Of a stretch of 64,000 bases of DNA, positions 46,850-58,189 are shown piece by piece (within the stretch, counting starts at the first letter, position 1; each line of letters opens with the position of its first letter). Origin of the DNA: Isoetes taiwanensis (lineage: Eukaryota > Streptophyta > Lycopodiopsida > Isoetales > Isoetaceae); the NCBI GenBank assembly GCA_021234155.1, contig JAJEKV010000026.1, positions 1,738,001 through 1,802,000 of the forward strand, written 5' to 3'. Position numbers and translations under genes: made by a program. The notes under the pieces were generated by a model that searched no databases, was not told the origin of the DNA, and was given only the letters and a program-made list of their open reading frames with translations.

Positions 46850-48720
46850 TGTACACGACCCAGGGGTTCGACTGTGTCCTCATGATTGAGATCAATAGAT
46901 AATGTTGCCCGACAATCTCGAAGAGCAGCAGGTAAATCAATATAGTCAGGAATGCTGCCCTTAAGTAAAGAAGTTGCAAATGTGCTTTGAAAGCTATCGC
47001 TTTAGATAACTCTGCTATTGCTTCTCTTTCTCTGTGGTTGTCCATTGATACTAAGAAACAAAATAGTGGATTAGTTTTTATCACTGCGAAATACCCAATA
47101 AGACCAAAGTGAATTAGACTTTATTCCTTTAAAGATGGGCTTTGCTTTAACTAAGCACAAGTATAACTTGGAGAAAAATGGGGTAGCAAAAGTATAAAAG
47201 CTGTAGTGGCATGCAACAACTTGCCAAGTCATATTTAATTCACCTCAATAGTATATTCCACATTCAAGACATGGTTATTACTTCGACATGGTTCTTGCAT
47301 TGTTTTTGCATCTCAACAAGAACAACAACTGATCAGCTGGAATCCATCAGATGTTTTATTGCACGCAGAATGAACATGAAGATGTTTAGAAGTGCAGTGA
47401 CATATGGCTAGAAGCACCCAGTTGCTGAAAAAATAGAGCAGAACGAAATAGCATGCAAACAAGGTGTTTTACTCTTTCCAAAAGCCTAGATCATTGTACA
47501 GTGGCTGGACATAAACGTGCCTATTAGTAACTAGCAGTTCAGCAAATCGAGTGCAGAGATTGTGTCTGCATTACACCAAGAACGAGTTTGTTATTAAGCC
47601 AACCTATCCCACTTCGTCTAACATGTAGAAGTTCAAGAAGAAGAGAAAGCAACTTTCTTATATGATGATTCTCAGTCTGCCTTCTTCTAGAATCTTTCAA
47701 TATCTGAACACTGCTCATGAGTCCTCCAACATGAAGGACTTCAAATTTCTTCTGTTACAGCTCTATATCGATAAGTCCATAAAGGATCAACCTGGGTGAC
47801 CATACTTAGATCGGCCATGATAAGATCACGCTCGCAATACTCTGACCTTTTCTCATATGATGATGCATTATTGCAAGCCTTCTCAACCAATTTTGTTATT
47901 TTTTCATATGCATTTCTTTTTTCACTTTGCAAAAAATATACGTGCTAGATCTTGATGAGCTCTTGTATGTCGTATCTTTAGGGCAATCGTATAACACAAT
48001 TAGCAGCAAGATCATACTTCTCACAATCCACATAAATGTTTCCTAGATTACTGAGAGCCTGTAGAATAAAGTAGAAACATGTAAATACAAGAAACTTACA
48101 ACCAATGAAACTAGCAAATGCCACTAGTGTAAGTTTATCTAGGAACTACGCGGATGCTCAAAAAAATTATCTGGCCTTTGCAAAGTTCATCAGAAGGGCA
48201 TTTTAATGCCTCTTCAAGCAATCCAATAACCTTTGCAGAAGACTCATGGTCAAGGCTAGTATCACCCAAGGCATAGGCCTTGAGAAAGAATGTCTCAAAA
48301 AGATCTCTGAATAGCAATCGATTCCTCTACTTTTTTTAAAGCTTCTTGTCGACGATGGCCAGTATCATAAAGTATCCCACCTTCATACACAAATTCATGC
48401 TCACTGCTTGCATGTTCACGTGCTAGACGCATACTACATATGGCAGCCTTTGGACCAGCCAACCAAAAGAAAGCGGGTCTCTCATGTCAACCACTTAGAG
48501 TGTACAATTACAACTAAAAACTTCTCATCCATATATATAGGGAAATAACTTTGCAAAGTCTAAGGATAAACAACTCACCTCAAAAGGAGAAGTGACTATC
48601 GGAAGTAGAGAAGTGCTTTTCCCATATCTGACTTTAGCATTTTGTGAACCACATCCAAAGATCCAAGATCATCAACAGTTGACCAACGATCATAAAGCTG
48701 CATTCAATAATCTGCCTTTG
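46850..48720 (-). pseudogene. ETO1-like (BTB-TPR) gene, C-terminal half, decayed
   Basis: Minus-strand pieces line up in order with the TPR-rich C-terminal half of ETHYLENE-OVERPRODUCER1-like proteins: LYDRWSTVDDLGSLDVVHKM (near 48680), CSMRLAREHASSEHEF and YEGGILYDTGHR (48350-48450), FETFFLKAYALGDTSLD and LLEEALKCPSDEL (48180-48310), ALSNLGNIYVDC (near 48050), ALKIRHTRAHQDLARIFFAK (near 47960), YEKRSEYCERDLIMADLSMV (near 47820), MDNHREREAIAELSKAIAF (near 47020) and ALRDCRATLSIDLNHED (near 46880). Stops and frameshifts lie between them, and intron borders are retained. ETO1 proteins bind type 2 ACC synthases for CUL3-mediated turnover; this copy cannot. Confidence 0.88.
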
Positions 48721-49416
48721 TCCACATTATGATACTTTCCTACTTTACATTGGGTCTTGGTAGGTGCATACAATCTAGACCAAATTTCTTTTGCTCTGCC
48801 ACTGAAGCCATATACAACAATCTGATTATGGGTTTTTTAGAAGTAAAGCCATATTACTATATCTGCACAAAAAGTAGACTATACTGGTGATTCACTTCTA
48901 GGAAAAACACAGAAAGATATTCAAATATGGGTGGAAGATGTCTTCCATAACTTTTGGACTTCGTGTACCTTCTTCTTTGTAAGCTACGGAGCTATGTTTA
49001 CTCACCACTTATAGAAAATGAGAAATATAATCTATGGCTTTTATTATTCTGTTGTATTCTTCTCTTATGAGATATTAAATTTGACCGTGCATATTCATGT
49101 TTGAGCATTGTCCAGTTTTGTATTGTTGGTAAATCTTCAATCGTCAGTACTGGAAGCAAACACAAGCACAAGCAGAAGCATAGGTTGATTTCTTGCGACT
49201 TGCCAATCATATACTTATGTACATGATTGGCAAGTCGCAGGAAAGATAACAATGGACATAATATAGAGTTCTGAAAGCTAAATTAAATGGTATGACCTTC
49301 TAGTGTAGGAAAGAAACCATACACATAGTAGAGAGCTATCACAAATTTTGTAAAAAGCATCCAGACTTCCAAGCTCACGAAGCATGTCTTTAAATTGCCC
49401 ACCAATCTTCAAACTG
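48721..49416. other. No recognised gene
   Basis: Flank of the ETO1-like relic. The palindrome ACTTGCCAATCATATA and its inverted partner (TGATTGGCAAGT) form an imperfect inverted repeat at about 49198-49237. Confidence 0.4.
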
Positions 49417-50177
49417 ATCGCATCGATCCGAGACATCGGATCGCCATTCTAGAATGGGACGAGCATGCATGTCTTGCATGCATGCGGGCGGCGCATGCCC
49501 GTTTTGGTTGGGAGTTCGCTATTTCAGGCGCGTTTCTGCATCCACGTCTCATCGGCGCTTCCTCTTCTCTCAGCAGTACCTTATTCTCTTTGAATTGTTT
49601 CCAGGCAGGGGAGGGGCTTCTTCCTGCCTGGTTTAGCCAATTTGGCGTTTCTTTCATGCTATCCTTTTCCGGCCTTTGGCCTTCGTCCTGTGACCTTCCT
49701 CCTCGATCCTAGTTTGTAAGGAAGTTCTCTGGTAGTCGGGCGGTTTGTTGGTTTCTTGCGAGTCCCATTCTAGAATCGCATCGATCCGAGCCATTCTAGA
49801 ATGGGACGAGTTGCATGCATGCGGGCGGCGCATGCCCGTTTTGGTTGGGAGTTCGCTATTTCAGGCGCGTTTCTGCATCCACGTCTCATCGGCGCTTCCT
49901 CTTCTCTCAGCAGTACCTTATTCTCTTTGAACCCACCCTCCCCCCTTCTTTGTTTATTGTATTGTGCACAAATTTCTGTTTATCATGTTTTTCTTCCACC
50001 CGCTGGGTGATGCTTTTTTTCCACCCCCTGGGTCATGCTATCCTCTGGTATGTTTGTGTTGTCTCGTTTGTTGTGTTGGTGATGTGCAGGTACAGGTTGG
50101 CGAGCGGCATCTGTTTCGACTTCTCCATGCGGGGGTTTTTTGGGAGCGATTTATATGCCTTACGTTTGTCCAAGCCC

Positions 50178-50262
50178 CTTGCCGAGGGCTTATCACTAGG
50201 GTTTTTCCTCGAAAACCCGAAAGGGCGGGGTTTTTTAATCCCGGTGATAAGCTTTCGGCAGG
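50178..50262 (+). ncRNA. Covarying structured RNA core, ENE-like (copy 3)
   Basis: Arms 50178-50196 and 50244-50262 pair over 19 positions, three of them G-U. Compared with copy 1, two arm positions differ (T to C at one, A to G at another) and both changes keep pairing. The upper stem reads CCUC/GGGG, with one U-G. Confidence 0.5.
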
Positions 50263-50508
50263 TACATCAGCCACTCATCTATTAGCATTGTCTTTTTTGG
50301 GGTCCAAATGCTATAATTGGATTTCCCTTTATTTTTCGTGGGTAGTTCGCATGTGTGCGGCTACCCACTGACCACCATTGTAGAAAATCTGCTGAGATGA
50401 ATGAGAAGCCTATCATGTTTTGAAGAATAGAGAGGGGTAGCCAACCATAGGAACAATATCGGACTACCCCGTAAAAAGAAATATGCACAGGCAATATAGA
50501 AGGGTAAT

Positions 50509-50585
50509 GGCGACAACTTCTCATCGGGATAAAAAACCCCGCCCTTTCGGGTTTTCGAGGAAAACCCTAATGAGAAATGGTCGCC
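50509..50585 (-). ncRNA. Covarying structured RNA core, ENE-like (copy 4)
   Basis: On the minus strand, arm GGCGACCATTTCTCAT (50585-50570) pairs with ATGAGAAGTTGTCGCC (50524-50509): 14 Watson-Crick pairs, one U-G and one mismatch. Relative to copy 2 an A-U pair has become C-G (TTATCAT/ATGATAA against TTCTCAT/ATGAGAA), a clear compensatory change. The inner core is identical to copy 2. Confidence 0.55.
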
Positions 50586-50837
50586 AACAACCTTGAATGT
50601 GTTGCCTGGAAAACCGAAGGAGATGAGTTGATGGCGAACACAAAATATAGCAGGACCCCAGAAGACGGCGGAAGCCTGCAAGCAACACAAAAAACCCCTA
50701 AAAACACCCGTGAATGGTTAAAGAAAAGCAAACTCATGCCCCCACGCAGCAGGGCGGGAAGGGAGGGAAGCAACGAGAATAGAAGAAGAGCTGCTGTGAG
50801 AAGACGCCGATAACCGGTCTGAAAGAGGAAATAGCCT

Positions 50838-50846
50838 TATATAGTA
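50838..50846 (-). promoter_or_regulatory. TATA-box-like motif of the nested YR copy
   Basis: TATATAAGG on the minus strand lies about 20 bases after the A2 palindrome and about 30 bases before the conserved TTATCGGCGTCTTCTC block. The equivalent position in the 42-44 kb element has TTTATATG. The position suggests an RNA polymerase II start in A. Confidence 0.4.
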
Positions 50847-51049
50847 GCTCGTCCCTTCCCAGAATGGCGATCCGATGGCTCGGATCGATGCTATTCTGGG
50901 AAAGGACTCGCAAGAGACACAAAACCGGCCGACTACCAGAGAACTTCCTCAAGTATAAGCCGATGGCGTAAAACTTGCAAGCAACACAAAGAACTCGAAA
51001 AAATACCCGTGAATGGTTAGAGAAAATCCAACATGTAGCAGAAAAAGAG

Positions 51050-51440
51050 AGCATCACCCAATAGGGTGGAGAACAGCATCACCCAACGGGTGGAAAACAA
51101 TTACGTAGAAAGAAATATGCGTCACCCTCGAGGTGGAAATAAACAAAGATCACCCGCGGTGGAGATAGCATCACCCAACGGGTGGAAAACAATTATGCAT
51201 CACCCAACGGGTGGAAACCAATTACGTAAAAAGAAATATGCGTCACCCTCGAGGTGGAAATAAACAGCATCACCCGCAGGTGGAGATAGCATCACCTCTA
51301 TGGTGAAAAAAGGCGTCACCCCACGGGTGGATAACAATCATGTAAAAAGAAATATGCATTGCAAAATAATGCTAGACAATGTTATTTACAACATCATTAA
51401 ACATGATAAATAGAAATGAGCGTCACCATCACGGTGGAAA
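51050..51440. repeat. Array of about 11 short CACC/GGTG hairpins
   Basis: Units of the form RTCACC-N3to5-GGTGGAAA recur about 11 times with variable loops: CACCCAACGGGTG, CACCCTCGAGGTG, CACCCGCGGTG, CACCTCTATGGTG, CACCATCACGGTG. The four-base stem is constant while the loop varies in sequence and length. Linkers such as AACAATTACGTAAAAAGAAA recur between some units. Two hairpins of the same type occur in the 4.8 and 50.0 kb copies, in the same orientation relative to the element. Confidence 0.8.
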
Positions 51441-51555
51441 TAAACAGCACCACCCAACAAAAAAAACGGTCCATAAAAAAACGTGACATCTAGAGAAAGA
51501 TAAGCATCCATAAAAAAGAACGTCAAGAACACGAAACAAACTAAAAGTGGCCATT

Positions 51556-52120
51556 AGAATGTGCCTAATATAACCTTGTGTACAACAACATAAGACACGG
51601 CCCATCTAGATAAAGAGAAGCATAAAAAGGAAAAAATGATCCCATGTCGCAAAATCTCAATGTGGTGTCAAACGCAATATGCATCATATCCAGATAAAGT
51701 TAAATAGCAACACCATGCACAAAATTAGAATGTGCCCAATATAACACCTTGTGGACAACAACGTAGGACACCCCACATCTAGATAAAGAGAAGCATAAAA
51801 ATGAAAGATAATCCAATAGAAACCCATGTCGGAAAATCTCAATGCAGTGCCAAACGCAATATGCATCCTATCCAGATAAAGCCAAATAGCAAATATGCCA
51901 ATAATGATCATACCAAATAGAAAAAGATCCACTAGAAGGGCAAAAACCCTCAATAGACAGCTAGAAATGGATTGCTCGAGAGAACTAGAATCACGCAGAA
52001 CCAGCACCATGCACAAAATGAGAATGTGCCCAATATAACACCTTGTGTACAATGTTCAACGTAAGATACTCCCTATCAAGACAAAGAGAAGCATAAAAAG
52101 GAAGATGATCTAAGTGTGGT
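51556..52120. repeat. Three diverged tandem units starting AGAATGTGCC
   Basis: Units start at 51556, 51727 and 52021. They share AGAATGTGCCCAATATAAC, AAAGAGAAGCATAAAAA and, in the first two, AACGCAATATGCATC. CACCATGCACAAAAT precedes the second and third. The second unit contains extra sequence. Confidence 0.8.
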
Positions 52121-52523
52121 GATGTCAGAAGACAAATAATACCATATGCGTAAAGCCATAAATAAGGGCCCCAATAGGAAACATACTCTGGCAAACGAGG
52201 GACGTGATGGAGAAAGAGGATGGAGGCATGTTAGCACCAGTCAAAAGGAAGGTCAAGAAGGAAATTGAGACGAAAGTTAAGTCGGATCACAACGAAAAAC
52301 GAAAATGAGGCGTAAGTAGTCAAAAGTGAGATGGCAAAGGAAAGGAAGAGATGGAGGTCAAAATGCCAAGGTGGGGGTGGAAGGCAAGGAGGTCAGCCAT
52401 ATGGTAAAAAGGACAAATGAAACATAATGGCTCGGTAAAGTCACAAATTATTAAGAAAGCGAGTGCCATACATATGGTCTGTTGCGGGCGGTTTGTTGGT
52501 TTCTTGCGAGTCCCATTCTAGAA

Positions 52524-53457
52524 CTAGTATTATCTGTCAAGATCACATATTGTAGTTTTTGCATTCAAAAAATGATTATGGTATATGGCTATGGATAACT
52601 AGGATAGATTGTAAAAAACAAGCGAGAGCCTATAGGTTCAGGTTTTGAGAGAAAGAATACAAAACTTGAAAGTTTCTTAGACCATAATGATGTGCTCAAT
52701 GAGATGTACAATCTATGAAAACAAGTCCATGAAAATGAACTCCATAGTTCAGATTCTCTACTTGGAGGAACTGGTGCTGGCCATAATCACAAGGATTGTT
52801 GAAGATAAGCTAGTTAGAACAAGCTCAGGTCTGTCTTATGAGACTAACAAGGTTAGGTGCTCACAAGCAAATCTCAGTGCCAGTTTGGTTCATTCTCCTT
52901 GAGTCAAAACCATTCCACCAGCTTTTTTATATTCCTATATGTCGTTATATTAATATTATTTTGAAGGTATTCTGTAGATGGTGCTCCGCCAGCAAGGAAT
53001 TGAATTTTATCTAAGCTATGGTAAATATCTAGAGTCATATGCATTACACGAAATCATCTCCAAAATCCTAAAGGTTACATAAAAGCATCTACCAAATCAT
53101 AAAGATGACATGAAAAGCATGAAAGACATTGTATTAGTACCGTGCTTGACCTTTCCATTCGAAACTATTACCGCTTCGATCCATCTCTTTGCCGGAAGCA
53201 GAGATTACTCTGCCAATAACATCTTGCCCCACACTAAGCGGGCTCATCATCATCTGGATCATCATAAGAGGGGCACATTTTCAGCATAATCTGTTTCGCT
53301 ATAAAATACTCCCCATCTGTTTTTTAGTTGTTCTTCATGCCCCTATTCTTCCTCTTACAAGAGAATTAAAAATTTTCGACCATATCCTCAGGGACTTGAA
53401 GATGTCCAGGGGGCTTGATCCTTGCACAACATCAAAATTCATGTTGGTTGTACGGTT
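52524..53457. other. No recognised gene
   Basis: Flank between the YR and copia insertions. Open frames such as 52687-52902 (plus) match nothing I know. Confidence 0.35.
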
Positions 53458-53462
53458 CCAAC

Positions 53463-53937
53463 TGAGATTTTTCAAGCAAAATCACTTAGCAATGCCCAGC
53501 AATCAACTCAACAACTTTTCTTTTGAGCACAAGGTAATTCAACCATTGAAAATAATAACTAATCAATCAAGCTTTAAACAATATTGTGAACTTCACAAAT
53601 GAACGAACATCTGCTTAAAACATCGAACTGGCAGTATTCGATCCCAAATTGTTACCGTGTAATCTCTATCTTCTGTACATCTTCGTTTATAGGGCCGGAT
53701 CTGGCCGCTATGGCATGGTTCCAGCCTGTAAGGCAACTGTGTTGTTTTCCCCTTGCACTCAGGGAACTTCTATATTCAAATTTCGTTTTGCCTCCATCTT
53801 TTAACACACAAAGCACTTGTCACATAAAGCACTTATATGCATTTGCTTGCATCTCCAACTATTAAATGTGAATCTTCAACCTGTAAGACCATTTAACCTG
53901 TGTGATGATAAATGAACTTGTGTTACCAAATTCTACA
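53463..53937 (-). repeat. 3' LTR of the copia element
   Basis: 475 bp, TG...CA borders, paired with 58190-58664 at about 98% identity. Followed by target duplication CCAAC at 53458-53462. Confidence 0.97.
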
Positions 53938-53947
53938 CTCCTCCTTC
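53938..53947 (-). promoter_or_regulatory. Polypurine tract
   Basis: GAAGGAGGAG on the minus strand directly abuts the 3' LTR; it primes plus-strand DNA synthesis. Confidence 0.85.
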
Positions 53948-53967
53948 AGCATACAGGTTAAGAACAT

Positions 53968-56900
53968 TTAATTTCGTTCTGAATTCAGTAAACTTTCTTT
54001 CAACCAAAGCTTTGGTAAAAATATCAGCAATTTGCATATTGGTATGAATGTAGCACATCTGAATATATTCTTTCTCTGCCATATCTCTAATAAAGTGCAG
54101 TCAAGCTCAATATGCTTAGTTCTCTCATGTTGAACTGGATTTTTTACTATTGCTATGCAACTCATGCTATCTGTCATGATTCCAGTAGGTTGCCTTTGCT
54201 TAAAGCCAAGTTCCTCTAATAGTCTTCTTAGCCACACAAGCTCCTTGGATAGCAATGAACTAGCTGCATACTCAGCTTCTGCTGATGACATTGCCACTGC
54301 CTTTTGTTTTTTGCTCCTCCATGTTATTGCTCCTCCTCCAAGAAAAACAACATATCCAGAAGTAGATTTTCTTGTACTTCTATCTCCTCCCCAATCTGCA
54401 TCACTAAAACCTTTTAGATTTAGATCATCAGATGTGAAAGTAATCCCAAAATTTGTTGTGCCCTTCAAATATTTTAATACATGTTTTGCTGCTTTCCAAT
54501 GTCTCCTAGTTGGGCAATGGCAGTATCTGCTCAAGATATTGACCGAATAACTGATGTCTGACCTTGTGTTATTGGCTAAGTACAACAAGCAACCTATTAT
54601 CTCCCTATATGGAATTTTTTCCATTCCTTTTGTGTCTTCATTGGACTGCAATATGTCAGTGAGTTTATGGCCTGCTGCAAGAGGAACTTTTGCTACTTTG
54701 GCATCCTGTATGTCAAATCGTTTAAGCATGTTTTCCACATGTCTGCTCTGTTTTAGAGTCAAAATTCCTTTATCCCTATTTCTCAAGACTTCAATGCCTA
54801 GAAACTATCTCAATTCCCCAAGGTCTGTCATTTCAAACCTATTCTTTAAAACGTCTTTGCATGTGATTAGGTAGCTTTGATTGTTTGAGATCATTATGCA
54901 ATCATCCACGTATAAAGCAATCAAGCAAAAAATTTCTCCATCTCTGAATTTATACAAATTTCCATCATTTTTCAACCTTTCAAAACCTTGTCCTCTTAGA
55001 AAACTATCCATACAAAAGTACCATTCACGAGGTGACTGCCTTAATCCATATACTGCCCTTCTTAGCTTCCAAACATTTGAATTATTCTCCCCATAACCTG
55101 CAGGTTGTTTCATATAAATAGTTTCTTTCAAATTTGCATTCAAAAAAGCAGTTTTGACATCCATATGATGTAGTTCTAGATTTAGAGCATTTGCTATTGC
55201 CAAAAGTACTCTTAGGCTTGTTAGCTTGACTACTGGAGAAAAGATTTCATTATAATCCTTTCCCTTCTTCTGAGAGAAGCCTTGAGCTACCAGCCTAGCC
55301 TTAAATCTTTTTGTACCATCAACATTGCTTTTAATTCTATAAATCCATTTATTTCCCACAATGTTGGTATTCTCTGGTTTTTCTACTACATCAAATGTTC
55401 CTGTATCTTTAAATGATTTTATCTCCTCCTCCATTGCTTTTATCCAGTGTTCCTTCTCACTGTTATGTATTGCCTCTTCATATGAACTTGGGACAATAGA
55501 GTCTTCTAAGATAGCTAGAATTTGTTCCTGATCTGGTAGCTCAGCAGATTTTTCAATCCTCTTACTTCTTCCACTTTCATGCCTACCATATTCGTTCTCA
55601 TTCAAAGGTAAGTTTTCTCTTAATCTTTCTGCTTGTGTTCTTCTTTTCTTCACTTTTTCTGGCTGTGTATCAGGAACAGCATGCTCAGCAATATTCCCCT
55701 GCTCTCCATCTAAATTTGCTTGATTTTCTTTCATATCAGACTTATCCCCATCAACCTTTTCATTGTCATCATCATTTACATCATATTTAAAACTTGTTTG
55801 ATCGACCAGCTTGTCAATAATTTTTCTTGATTGCTGCCTGTCCTTATAATAAGTATGTTCATCAAAAATGATGTCTTTACTTATTATAATTTTGTTCAAC
55901 TCAGGAATGAACATTCTACAACCTTTACTTTGTTCATCATACCCCACAAAATAACCTATTTCTGCTCTATTGTCCAATTTCTGCCTTAATTCTTTTGGCA
56001 CATGGATATACCCTAAATATCCATATGATTTGAGCATAGTATAATCTATGTTTGTTTTATTATTTGACCACACCAACTCTGGAATATTACCTTTCAAACT
56101 TGAGGTTGGAATTCTATTTTGCACATAAGCTACTGTCCTCAATGCTTCCTCCCATAATTTGTTTGGCAAACCAGAATATTTTAACATGGACCTCACTGCA
56201 TCAAGCAAAGTTCTATTTTTCCTTTCAGCAATCCCGTTTTGCTGCGGTGTATGTCTACAAGTCAACTATCTCCTTATTCCTTTAGTCCTGCAAAAGAACT
56301 CAAATTGAGCAGATAAGTACTCACCTCCTCTATCTGATCTTATGCACCTTAATTTTCTGTTTGTTTGTCTCTCCATTTCTGAGACATACATTTTAAAAGC
56401 ATCAAGGGCCTGAGATTTTCGTGTCAAGCAATATACTTTGCATTTTCTGCTATGGTCATCTATGAAAGTTATAAAATATCTCTTCCCATTTCTGCTCCTA
56501 ACATTTAAGGGGCCACAAAGATCTGTATGCACTAGATCTAAGACTCCTTCAGCTCTTTTTTGTGATTTAGGAAATGGCAACCTTGTAATCTTGCCTAACA
56601 TGCAGCCTTCACATAGGCATTTATGGTTTTCTGGTATACTGCATTCAATGAGCCATGTTTTTGTCATAACCTTCACATTATTGTAATGTGTATGAGCCAA
56701 CCTATTATGCCAAGTTTCCATGTCAACCATTAACACAGCATTAACTCCATCAACCAAACCATTTTCAAATTGAAACAAGTTTCCAACTCGATTTGCCAAA
56801 AACTTCAATTCATTATTCATAAAAATTTTACAAGCTTTCTTCTCAAAGAAGATTTTGTAACCCAAATCCACTAACTGACACACTGATACTAAATTTTTTA

Positions 56901-58168
56901 TCAGACTAGGAACACACAAAACATTCTCAATATTAACTTTGTTTTCATCCAGATCGAGCAGCTCCAGCATTCCACATCCTTCTATAGTTTGTAGGTCTCC
57001 ATTGCCAACTTGTACATGTTTGGATTTAGCTGCTGTTTGATTTTTAAGCATGTCCAGAAATCTTACTACTGATCTCTCAGCTCCACTATCAACTATAATC
57101 ACAGAATGCTTGCCATTAGTTCTAGAATCAACATCATTTAATGAGCAAACACAGTTTACCTTATCATCACTCGATTCTTCCTTTTCCTTAATTTCTGCCT
57201 TTTCTTGAGCAATATGAATACCTGCAGATCCTCCTTTTCTGTCTTTACCTCTTCCCCTGCCCCTGCCATATTCTCTTTCTTTGGGACTAGGACACTTGGC
57301 AGCAATGTGACCTTTTCCTTTGTAATTATAGCAGATTATTCCCTGCTTAAGTTTGGGGCAATTTGGCTTAATATGCCCTGCCTCATAACAGTTATAACAA
57401 ACTATTTTATCTCCTTGAGATTTCTTTTTTTTTCCAGCATAAAGAATTTCAGCATTTTCTTCCTCTCTCATTAATTTATTCTGTTCTATTTCAGTCCTCA
57501 ACATATTTTCAGCTTCTTCCCTATTCTTTGCAACATTTCTTATTAGAAGAGACAGCTGAGAATTTGAGCTTACAGCTTGAGCAATAGCTAATACTATAAA
57601 CCTTTCTGATAAGATGACTCCTGCACCATCTAGATCAGCTACACGATTATCAAATTTGTTAAAAAACTCTGAGACTTCTTCATCTTCATTATACTTCAGG
57701 TTTTTAAGCTCTTTCTCTAACACATCTATTTGAGATGAGCTTTTATTTTCATATTGTTTGAGCAAATAACTCCACATCTGCCTAGGGGACATACCTCTAA
57801 GTTTGAGCTGAATGGTAGGTCCAACCTTGCTTGTGATAATGCCTCTGGCTTCTTTGATCTTTGTGGATAATGCCCCAGAAGCTGAGACACTCCTTTCTCC
57901 AACTGCAGCCTCACCTGCAACAGTCCCAATGCCAGAAGTTATAGAGGTAGAATTACCTCCTCCAACTGCTGAATTTACAGCTTGAGTACTACTAGATGCT
58001 CCACCAGCACTAGTAGCAACCACCTCCTGTTGATTTGGATCAACAATCTCCCACAAATCCTCAACATCCAAAATGTGATTGAATTTGGTTTTTCCATACT
58101 TGAAAACCAAAACCCCCATTATAGACTTGAACTGCACTCAATAAGCCTGCTCCAAACCTTGTTGCCAT
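53968..58168 (-). pseudogene. Copia gag-pol polyprotein, four lesions
   Basis: From the ATG at 58168 (MATRFGAGLLSAVQ) the frame needs one shift near 58060 to enter the long gag-pol frame 58137-56266. That frame holds gag, two CCHC-like knuckles (CYNCYEAGHIKPNCP; the second reads CYNY, losing a Cys) around residue 246, protease DSGA near 348, the pre-integrase WHNRLAH near 472, and the integrase core. A TAG replaces the expected Gln just before LTCRHTPQQNG (56266). The next part, to 54805, holds the end of integrase and the reverse transcriptase with YVDD near 54910. A second TAG replaces the expected Tyr in GELR-Y-FLG. RNase H (SDADWGG, SSAEAEYAA) follows, with a final frameshift near 54095. 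Few changes would separate it from an active copy. Confidence 0.93.
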
Positions 58169-58172
58169 TTTT

Positions 58173-58187
58173 CTGGCTCTGATACCA
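58173..58187 (-). promoter_or_regulatory. Primer-binding site, initiator-Met tRNA
   Basis: TGGTATCAGAGCCAG on the minus strand begins two bases inside the 5' LTR and is complementary to the 3' end of plant initiator tRNA-Met. Confidence 0.93.
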
Positions 58188-58189
58188 AA

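Larger units (their letters stand above)
50415..52485 (-). mobile_element. Nested third YR-family copy, minus strand
   Basis: On the minus strand the order is: internal DNA with tandem repeats (52120-51556), a hairpin array (51440-51050), B1 (about 50985-50890, AGGAAGTTCTCTGGTAGTCG), A2 with an intact palindrome (50887-50868, CGATCCGAGCCATCGGATCG), a TATA box (TATATAAGG, about 50846-50838), TTATCGGCGTCTTCTCAC, and the structured core (50585-50509). It runs tail-to-tail against the host element. A left A1 was not identified, so the 52485 boundary is defined only by the interruption of the host copy. No coding sequence was found. Confidence 0.55.
49417..52523 (+). mobile_element. Second YR-family element, internally deleted, split by a nested copy
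   Basis: A1 (49417-49594) starts with CGATCCGAGACATCGGATCG and ends ATTCTCTTTGAA. A short internal remnant follows (49595-49719), then B1 (49720-49774, GGGCGGTTTGTTGGTTTC and GCGAGTCCCATTCTAGA), A2 (49775-49931) and the terminal segment with the structured core to about 50414. The expected B2 reappears only at 52486-52523, identical to B1 over 38 bases. In the solo copy at 4.6 kb the tail runs directly from GAGAAGCCTATC into B2. Here about 2.07 kb is inserted at that point (50415-52485), so a second element jumped in. A2 has lost 8 bases of its palindrome. No coding region remains. Confidence 0.65.

Noticed and set aside
51050-51440. CRISPR-like array
   Set aside because: There is no repeat of fixed length with unique spacers; the units are small hairpins in a plant nuclear transposon.
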